Source: Rhizobium sp. CSW-27
Lineage (GTDB): Bacteria > Pseudomonadota > Alphaproteobacteria > Rhizobiales > Rhizobiaceae
NCBI RefSeq assembly: GCF_018760785.1
Contig: NZ_JAHHZO010000002.1
Span: forward strand, 310,001 to 374,000
Length of the DNA stretch: 64,000 bases
Direction: 5' to 3'
The translations under genes and the position numbers were made by a program. Within the stretch, counting starts at the first letter, position 1; every line of letters starts with the position of its first letter. The notes under the pieces are model-generated. The model was not told where the DNA came from, made no database searches, and saw nothing but the letters and a program-made list of their open reading frames with translations. This document shows positions 58,540 through 64,000 of the stretch, in pieces.

Positions 58540-59273
58540 CGACAGCGGAAGGATCGCTGATCCGCATCAGCGAGATTTTCGGGCCAACCATCCAGGGCGA
58601 GGGCGTGCTGATCGGCCAGCCGACGGTGTTCGTGCGCGCCGGCGGCTGTGATTTTCGCTGTTCGTGGTGTGACAGCCTGCATGCGGTGGAAAGCCGCTTC
58701 CGCGCCGACTGGCAGCCGATGACGGTGGAGGCGATCTGGGCGGAGGTTGAGGCGCTGTCGAACGGCAGGCCGCTGATGGTGTCGCTCTCCGGCGGCAATC
58801 CAGCCATTCAGCCGCTGGGGGGCCTGATCGCCCACGGCCACGCCCGCGGCTATCGCTTCGCGCTGGAAACGCAAGGCTCCGTCGCACGCGCGTGGTTTGC
58901 CGATCTCGACGTGCTTGTGCTTTCGCCGAAGCCGCCCTCCAGCGGCATGGCCTTTGACGCGCAGGCGCTGCAGGCCTGTGTCGAGACGGCGGCAAGCGGT
59001 CCGCGCACGGTGCTGAAATTCGTGATCTTCGACGAGGCGGATTTTGCCTTTGCCCGGCAGGTGGCAGGCCTCTGTCCGGCGCTGCCTGTCTATCTCCAGC
59101 CCGGCAACCACACACCACCGCCGCCGGAAGCGGAGGATGCGGTGATCGACCTCGACGGCATCATGGGCCGCATGCACTGGCTGGTGGACCGGGTGATGGC
59201 GGAGGGCTGGTTTACGGCGACCGTTCTGCCGCAACTGCATGTGCTGCTGTGGGGAAACCGGCGCGGCGTGTGA
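58536..59273 (+). CDS. queE: 7-carboxy-7-deazaguanine synthase QueE
   Basis: This radical SAM enzyme of 245 aa contracts the pterin ring of carboxytetrahydropterin to 7-carboxy-7-deazaguanine. The cluster motif [11 protein letters not shown] (CxxxCxxC) lies near residue 38, and [20 protein letters not shown] is the family N terminus. [10 protein letters not shown] supports SAM binding. The start is GTG at 58536, overlapping the queD stop as GTGA, so it is translationally coupled. Longer in-frame readings upstream run through queD and are not real. It completes queCDE. Confidence 0.95.
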   Translation: MTTAEGSLIRISEIFGPTIQGEGVLIGQPTVFVRAGGCDFRCSWCDSLHAVESRFRADWQPMTVEAIWAEVEALSNGRPLMVSLSGGNPAIQPLGGLIAHGHARGYRFALETQGSVARAWFADLDVLVLSPKPPSSGMAFDAQALQACVETAASGPRTVLKFVIFDEADFAFARQVAGLCPALPVYLQPGNHTPPPPEAEDAVIDLDGIMGRMHWLVDRVMAEGWFTATVLPQLHVLLWGNRRGV

Positions 59274-59353
59274 ACGCGCTCTCATTCCATCTCTTGATTG
59301 GTGCATCAACGGCGTCCGGCGCAGTCTGCCCCAAAGCCATGCCGGGACCCATC

Positions 59354-60118
59354 ATGAACGACGTTCACGCCTATCTGAGCCGTGATCGGCTCAAGTCGAT
59401 TTCCCTCCTGAAATATCTCCAGTCCCATCCGGAGCATACCGAGAGCTTTCATGTGCGCGGAGAGGAGGGCGAGGCGGTTCTGGTGATGCTGCAGGTGGCC
59501 GCCAGCGCCTATGATCGCTCGACCTATCCGGGCGCCCGGCTCGTCTGTTTCATCGCAAGTGACGGTCCGGGCCTCACGCGCCGGCTGCTCGGCCATGTGC
59601 CGCGCGGCGCCCCCCTTGTCTTCAAGCTGTCGCGGGCGGCCGATCATGCGGTGGTCGCCGATTACTTCGCCCTGACACGCACCACCTGCTTCCACAGCTT
59701 CCGCCTGCCTTCCGGCTGCGGCTGGCAGGCGGAGCGCGATCTCGTCCGAATGGCGCCGAGTGCCGCCGGCTGGCGCTTGTTCGAGCAGCGCGGCTATGCG
59801 GCCGAGTGGCTGCGGCGGCTGATCGATGGGGGGCAGGCCTTCGTGGTGGAGGCAGGGGAGGCTGGCGAGACGCTGTCGGTCTGCTTTGCCTTCGAAAACA
59901 GCCCGGGCATCTGGGAGGTGGGCGGTCTTGCCACCCATCCGGCCGCGCGACGGCGGGGCCTTGCCGCGCGGATCGTGCGCACCGCCTTTGCCGAACTCGA
60001 TGCGCGCGGATATCAGGGGCGCTATGTGGTGGAGGAGAGCAACGGGCCATCGCTGGCGCTCGCCCGTGCTCTGGGGCTCACCGAATTCCTGCGGCTCACG
60101 CACTACCTCTCCGCATGA
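59354..60118 (+). CDS. GNAT-family N-acetyltransferase
   Basis: This 254-aa protein has a C-terminal GNAT fold (about residues 130-250). The acetyl-CoA loop follows WEVGGLATHPAARRRGLAAR, in which RRRGLA matches the Q/RxxGxG/A motif; VRTAFAELDARGY and LALARALGLTEFLRL follow. The N-terminal half (about 1-120) is unassigned. The substrate is unknown. I chose the ATG at 59354 (MNDVHAYLSRDRLK); an ATG at 59339 would add five residues. Neither has a good ribosome site. It follows queE by 80 bases and is convergent with hemH. Confidence 0.8.
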   Translation: MNDVHAYLSRDRLKSISLLKYLQSHPEHTESFHVRGEEGEAVLVMLQVAASAYDRSTYPGARLVCFIASDGPGLTRRLLGHVPRGAPLVFKLSRAADHAVVADYFALTRTTCFHSFRLPSGCGWQAERDLVRMAPSAAGWRLFEQRGYAAEWLRRLIDGGQAFVVEAGEAGETLSVCFAFENSPGIWEVGGLATHPAARRRGLAARIVRTAFAELDARGYQGRYVVEESNGPSLALARALGLTEFLRLTHYLSA

Positions 60119-60134
60119 GGGCGGCGGGTGGCCT

Positions 60135-61172
60135 TTACACCCAGCCCATCAGTTCGCGGCGCACCACATGCTCGATCACCGCCATGCCTTCCTGGCTGTC
60201 GTTCAGGCAGGGAATGTGGGCAAACTTCTCGCCGCCATTGTGCAGGAAATCCTCGCCGGCTTCCTCGGCGATTTCCTCGAGCGTTTCCAGGCAGTCGGAG
60301 ACGAAGCCGGGGTTCAGAACGGCGATGCGCTTGACCCCTTCCTTCGCCAGCTTCTCGACGGTCTTGTCGGTATAGGGCTGCAGCCATTCCTCAGGTCCGA
60401 AGCGGGACTGGAAGGTGACCATCAGCTTCTCCTTGGGCCAGCCCAGCCGGTCGCGCAGCAGGCGCGTCGTCTTGTAGCACTGGCAGTGATAGGGGTCGCC
60501 CTTCTTGAAGTAGGACATCGGAATGCCGTGATAGGAGGTCAGCACGATCTCCGGCTCCCAGTCGAGCGTGGCGAGATGCTTCTCGATCGAGGTTGCCAGC
60601 GCGTCGATATAGACCGGGTCGTCGTGATAGCGCGGCACCGTGCGCAGCGCCGGCTGCCAGCGCATCTTCAGGAGCGCCTTGAAGGCCTCGTCATTGACGG
60701 TGGCAGTGGTGGCCGCCGCATATTGCGGATAGAGCGGGAAGAGCAGGATCTTTTCGCAGCCCGCCTTCTGCATCTCGTTCATCTTGGCCTGGATCGCCGG
60801 CTGGCCATAGCGCATTGCCCAGTCCACATGCACATGCGGCATGTCCCGGAAGCGCTCGGCGAGCTTTTCCGCCTGGTTGCGCGTGTAGGTGCGCAGGAAG
60901 CTCTCGTCGAGTTCCTTGTTCCAGATCGATTCATAGGCCTTGCCCACCTTCTGCGGCCGCTTGTTCAGCACGATGCCGTAGAGGATCGGATACCAGAACA
61001 GCCGCGACCACTCGATCACGCGCCTGTCGGTCAGGAACTCTTCCAGATAGCGGCGCATGGACTTGTAGTCCGTGCCGTCCGGCGTGCCGAGGTTGACGAG
61101 CAGAACGCCCACCTTGCCGAAGCGGACCTCCGGATGATCGGCGGGCAGATGGGTGGCGGGGGCGTTCATCAT
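60135..61172 (-). CDS. hemH: Ferrochelatase
   Basis: This 345-aa enzyme inserts ferrous iron into protoporphyrin IX, the last step of heme synthesis. Landmarks are GVLLVNLGTPDGTDYKSMRR near the N terminus, the active-site His in LTSYHGIPMSYFKKGDPYH, TFQSRFGPEEWLQPYTDKT, and GFVSDCLETLEEIAEEAGE with the metal-binding Glu residues. Two adjacent ATGs (61172, 61169) follow an AGGAAAACC site; I used the first. The usual alphaproteobacterial length is matched. It is separated from the nucleotidase gene upstream by a strong terminator, so it has its own promoter, which I cannot place. Confidence 0.95.
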   Translation of the reverse strand: MMNAPATHLPADHPEVRFGKVGVLLVNLGTPDGTDYKSMRRYLEEFLTDRRVIEWSRLFWYPILYGIVLNKRPQKVGKAYESIWNKELDESFLRTYTRNQAEKLAERFRDMPHVHVDWAMRYGQPAIQAKMNEMQKAGCEKILLFPLYPQYAAATTATVNDEAFKALLKMRWQPALRTVPRYHDDPVYIDALATSIEKHLATLDWEPEIVLTSYHGIPMSYFKKGDPYHCQCYKTTRLLRDRLGWPKEKLMVTFQSRFGPEEWLQPYTDKTVEKLAKEGVKRIAVLNPGFVSDCLETLEEIAEEAGEDFLHNGGEKFAHIPCLNDSQEGMAVIEHVVRRELMGWV

Positions 61173-61247
61173 TTCGGTTTTCCTGGGAGCATGTGGTCTA
61201 TCCGGCTTCACTACGCGCAACGGATGCGAATGGTTCTATCTAGAAAC

Positions 61248-61276
61248 AAAAAACGGCCCGGGGAAGCCCCGGGCCG
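61248..61276 (-). terminator. Intrinsic terminator of the 5'-nucleotidase gene
   Basis: A perfect 10-bp stem CGGCCCGGGG/CCCCGGGCCG (61254-61263, 61267-61276) with a three-base loop is followed on the minus strand by six T. It starts 25 bases after the nucleotidase stop. Confidence 0.93.
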
Positions 61277-61300
61277 ACGGCAATGTCGTGACAAAAGGTC

Positions 61301-62935
61301 TTACTTCTTCGGAGCCACGTAACCGGCCGGCGTGGCATCAGTGATGCGGCCGTCGGTGTAGGGCTTGTAGGGGTTGTGCGCCGTCAGATACTCGGCCACG
61401 GCCTGTTCCAGGTTCGGCCCGAAGTCGTAGGGGTTGATGGCATTGGTGGCGAACATCTTGAAGCCGTCGCCGCCGCCGCGGACATAGTTGTTGGTGACGA
61501 CGCCGTAGGTCTTGGCCGGATCGAGCGGCACGAAGGCATCGCCTTCCTTGACCATGACGTTGCTGACGCGGCTGCCGACCGGCTTGGAACGGTCGAAGGT
61601 GTACTTCAGGCCGGCAACCTGGGCAAAGCGGCCGGCGCCGTCCTCGATCTGGCTGACGCCGTTTTCGAGCGCGGCCTGGATGTCGGCACCCTTGATCTGG
61701 AAGGTGGCGATCGTGTTCTGGAACGGCAGCACGGTCAGCACTTCGCCCATGGTGACGTCGCCCTGGTCGATCGAAGCCCGCAGGCCGCCGCCATTGACGA
61801 TGGCAATGGTGATGCCCTGGCCCTTGACGCGGTCAAGCGAGGCATCGGCCACCAGATTGCCCATGGTGCATTCCACGGCGCGGCAGGACTTGCGATCGCC
61901 ATCGATCGTGGTTTCGGACGAGCCGACCACCTTCTTCTTCAGCTCTTCCAGCGGAGCGCCGAGTTCCTTGACCTTGGCGCTGTAGGCTTCGTCCGGCGTG
62001 ACGGAGGCATCGAGCAGCTTCGGCGCGCCGGTCGCGGACTTCACCACGCCCTTGTCGTCGAAGGTGACCTTCAGCTCGCCGAGATACTTGGAATAGGCAT
62101 AGGCGGTGACGACCGGAACCTCGACGCCCGACGGGTTCTTCACGAGGGTCGGATAGGGGCCGGAGGCCTTGGGATCGGTGGAGGAGAGGTAGGTGTGGCT
62201 GTGGCCGCCGACGATGACGTCGATGCCGTCCACGGCAGCGGCGATTTCCTGGTCCTTGTTGTAGCCGACATGGGTCAGCGCGATGATCTTGTTGACGCCC
62301 TGCGCCTGGATCTCCTTCACCGCAGCCTTCAGGTAGGTGATCTCGTCTTCGAACTTGATGTCCGGGCCGGGGGAGGAGGTTTCGGCGGTGTCTGTTGCCA
62401 GAACGGATACCACGGCCACCTTCTGGCCGCCGATCTCCTTGATCACATAGCCCTTGTACTTGCCGTCGAGCAGCGAGCCCTTGGCCGGAATCGTGTTGCC
62501 GGAAATGATCGGGAACTTCAGTGCGCCGATGAACTTGTCGAGTTCCTGCGGGCCATCATCGAATTCATGGTTGCCGATGGCCATGACGTCGAAGCCGATG
62601 CCGTTCATGAAATCGGCCACCGGGGCGCTCTTGAAGGTGCTGTAGAACAGCGAGCCCTGGAACTGATCGCCGGCATCGAGAACCAGCAGGTTGGCGCCCG
62701 GATTGTCCTTGCGGAAGCCATCGACGGCGCTCTTCACGCGGGCGATGCCGCCGAAGCATTCCTTGGCGTCCTGTTCCTTGGCGGTGCAGGTCGAATCGTA
62801 CTTGTTGATCGCCTCGATGCGCGAGTGCAGATCGTTGATGTGGAGGATGTCGAGCTGGTAGTCCGCAAAGGCAACGCCTGCGGACAGGGCAAAGGTCGCC
62901 GCGGCGACGACACTGAAACCGACTCTTCTGATCAT
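61301..62935 (-). CDS. Periplasmic 5'-nucleotidase/UDP-sugar hydrolase family protein
   Basis: This exported metallophosphoesterase of 544 aa has a signal peptide (residues about 1-24, AAATFALSAGVAFAD). The N-terminal calcineurin-like domain (about 25-290) carries the metal motifs ILHINDLHSR, VLDAGDQFQGS, IGNHEFDDG, ALTHVGYN and VGGHSHTY. The C-terminal 5'-nucleotidase domain (about 330-500) includes NGGGLRASIDQG and NNYVRGGGDGF for nucleotide binding. It should salvage phosphate and nucleosides from nucleotides or UDP-sugars in the periplasm. The ATG at 62935 has AGGAG nine bases upstream; the 39-codon upstream extension lacks export features. Confidence 0.92.
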   Translation of the reverse strand: MIRRVGFSVVAAATFALSAGVAFADYQLDILHINDLHSRIEAINKYDSTCTAKEQDAKECFGGIARVKSAVDGFRKDNPGANLLVLDAGDQFQGSLFYSTFKSAPVADFMNGIGFDVMAIGNHEFDDGPQELDKFIGALKFPIISGNTIPAKGSLLDGKYKGYVIKEIGGQKVAVVSVLATDTAETSSPGPDIKFEDEITYLKAAVKEIQAQGVNKIIALTHVGYNKDQEIAAAVDGIDVIVGGHSHTYLSSTDPKASGPYPTLVKNPSGVEVPVVTAYAYSKYLGELKVTFDDKGVVKSATGAPKLLDASVTPDEAYSAKVKELGAPLEELKKKVVGSSETTIDGDRKSCRAVECTMGNLVADASLDRVKGQGITIAIVNGGGLRASIDQGDVTMGEVLTVLPFQNTIATFQIKGADIQAALENGVSQIEDGAGRFAQVAGLKYTFDRSKPVGSRVSNVMVKEGDAFVPLDPAKTYGVVTNNYVRGGGDGFKMFATNAINPYDFGPNLEQAVAEYLTAHNPYKPYTDGRITDATPAGYVAPKK

Positions 62936-63100
62936 CCTGGTTTTCTCCTGTTGCTTGGGCGACGTCCCTTGCGCCCGTTCCGCCTGCTTATAATTGTGCT
63001 TTGTGACACGCATGTCATAAGCCATGTTTTCATCGGCGTCAGGCGACTTCAAGAGAAATATGACAAAGGTGCATCTTCCATGTGCTGCAACTGATACAGG

Positions 63101-63123
63101 AAACCCCGCCGGAGCGGGGTTTT
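63101..63123. terminator. Terminator after omp10
   Basis: A perfect 9-bp stem AAACCCCGC/GCGGGGTTT (63101-63109, 63114-63122) with a four-base loop has T3-T4 on the plus side and T3 on the minus side. It lies about 40 bases beyond the omp10 stop on the minus strand. Confidence 0.75.
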
Positions 63124-63161
63124 GCTGCAGGTCGGCTTGTGGATAACCTCTGAAGGTTGTC

Positions 63162-63527
63162 TCAGCCCTGATGGCGCATCAGCGAGAACTGCGAACCGGT
63201 ATCGGAGGTGCAGTTCAGCTGGTTCGGCGTGACGAGCGCGCAGTTGACGCGCGACTGGGTCTGCCGGACGATCGAGGTCATGTTGATTTCCACCAGCGTC
63301 GGCGAGGTGTTGATGTAGGTGCCGGTGGCAAGCAGCGCGTTGTTGTCGGTCGAGCGGGTGTTGAACGTACCGCCCTGGAAGGTGGACACGATGCCGTTCG
63401 GATCGACCCAGCTGCCTTCGACGCCCTGCGGCTGCGCGGGTGGCAGCGGGCGCGGCTCCGGCGAGGATACACAGGCCGACAGCATCATGGCGGCGGCAAC
63501 GAGCGCGAGGCTCCCTTTTGTCTTCAT
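63162..63527 (-). CDS. omp10: Omp10-like outer-membrane lipoprotein
   Basis: This 121-aa lipoprotein has a signal sequence ending in the lipobox LSAC (Cys19), a short Pro-rich linker, and a domain reading [36 protein letters not shown] and [20 protein letters not shown]. This closely follows my recollection of Brucella Omp10. Two cysteines in the last part may form a disulfide. It is probably anchored in the outer membrane. The ATG at 63527 has GGGAG eight bases upstream. It lies 149 bases downstream of the homospermidine synthase gene on the same strand. Confidence 0.88.
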   Translation of the reverse strand: MKTKGSLALVAAAMMLSACVSSPEPRPLPPAQPQGVEGSWVDPNGIVSTFQGGTFNTRSTDNNALLATGTYINTSPTLVEINMTSIVRQTQSRVNCALVTPNQLNCTSDTGSQFSLMRHQG

Positions 63528-63600
63528 TCTTTCGTCTCCCGCGATTCGGACGCAAGCATCATCAGGAACCGACGATGGCGCGAACGCTAATCTAATGCAA

Positions 63601-63625
63601 GGCGGCCGCTTTGACAGGGGCCGCC
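63601..63625 (-). terminator. Weak terminator-like hairpin after homospermidine synthase
   Basis: GGCGGCC (63601-63607) and GGCCGCC (63619-63625) form a 7-bp stem with an 11-base loop, 51 bases past the stop. Only two T follow on the minus strand, so any termination is uncertain. Confidence 0.35.
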
Positions 63626-63676
63626 CTGCGGGCACTCACGACCGCTTCCCGAAGGCTCGGCCGGCGGGCGCATGCA

Positions 63677-64000
63677 TCAGTTGCGCACCAGAATGTTCTT
63701 GAACTGCCACGGGTCCTTCTCGTCCAGATCTTCCGGGAAGAGACCCGGGCGACCGTCGAGCGGCGTCCAGTCGGTATAGTGGCCTTCAACCGGGCCAAGA
63801 TAGGGCGACTGCACTTCAAGGCAGCGCTTGTAATCCATCTCGTCGGCTTCGACGATGCCGGCCTTCGGGTTTTCCAGCGCCCAGACCATGCCGGCGAGGA
63901 CGGCGGAGGTTACCTGCAGGCCGGTTGCGTTCTGGTAGGGAGCGATCTGGCGGGTCTCTTCCAGCGACAGGCGCGAACCATACCAGTAGGCGTTCTTTTC
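63677..64000 (-). CDS. hss: Homospermidine synthase, C-terminal part
   Basis: The last 107 residues of a protein reach the window edge with the frame open to base 64000. They read through RQIAPYQNATGLQVTSAVL, VWALENPKAGIVEADEMD, YLGPVEGHYTDWTPLDG and end QFKNILVRN. This is the C terminus of bacterial homospermidine synthase, which makes sym-homospermidine from putrescine (and spermidine) using NAD, a polyamine typical of rhizobia. The start lies outside the window. omp10 follows downstream. Confidence 0.92.
   Translation of the reverse strand, partial: EKNAYWYGSRLSLEETRQIAPYQNATGLQVTSAVLAGMVWALENPKAGIVEADEMDYKRCLEVQSPYLGPVEGHYTDWTPLDGRPGLFPEDLDEKDPWQFKNILVRN

Overview
The window is a GC-rich stretch of core chromosome from an alphaproteobacterium of the Rhizobiaceae (Rhizobium/Agrobacterium-like; genus not decided). 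The evidence is a sarcosine oxidase operon, the rhizobial glgPBCA-pgm cluster, a gstI-like gene beside eukaryotic-type glutamine synthetase glnII, CpdR, a small RNA resembling MmgR, an Omp10 lipoprotein and homospermidine synthase. I see no prophage, insertion sequence, CRISPR array or rRNA. The only clearly accessory module is a vapBC toxin-antitoxin pair placed between gltB and gltD.

Layout. 1-4650: soxBDAG (soxB cut by the window edge), tightly coupled, for sarcosine oxidation to glycine and C1 units. 4723-7143: a Cache-HAMP chemoreceptor. 7461-19763: glycogen metabolism on the minus strand (glgP, glgB, glgC, glgA, pgm, then glgX and a MaoC-like gene), interrupted by one oppositely oriented SRPBCC gene. 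20012-21304: a TadG-like protein with a von Willebrand A domain. 21457-28078: a three-gene operon of a transglutaminase-amidoligase (DUF2126), a circularly permuted ATP-grasp/alpha-E protein and a second transglutaminase-like protein. This looks like a complete but poorly characterised peptide-ligation and cleavage system. 28443-30100: gstI-like gene and glnII, divergent, with a sigma-54 promoter. 30232-33483: CLC-type channel, a Pro/Trp-rich secreted protein and a PH-domain protein. 33707-33781: tRNA-Val. 33888-37401: cpdR, N-formylglutamate amidohydrolase, an MmgR-like small RNA, a HisN-type phosphatase and a lysophospholipase-like hydrolase. 37459-38285: a second candidate small RNA or attenuator, and a small heat-shock gene with an RpoH-type promoter and a ROSE-like leader. 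38396-41471: BASS transporter, LysR regulator and threonine aldolase. 41898-48820: gltB, vapB, vapC, gltD. 48894-57297: deoxyribosyltransferase-like protein, degenerate SGNH protein, lytic transglycosylase, galU, outer-membrane barrel protein, kdsD-like isomerase and an nfeD/SPFH pair. 57417-59273: queCDE behind a possible preQ1 riboswitch. 59354-64000: GNAT, hemH, 5'-nucleotidase, omp10 and the 3' end of homospermidine synthase.

Two themes tie genes together. Nitrogen assimilation appears in glnII with its probable translational inhibitor, gltBD, the MmgR-like RNA and the amidohydrolase. Carbon storage appears in the glg cluster and, through known MmgR biology, polyhydroxybutyrate control. 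Much of the regulation visible here seems to act through RNA: two small RNA candidates, a thermometer-like leader, a riboswitch candidate and a hairpin-rich gltB leader. All family assignments come from reading motifs by eye; no database search was run.
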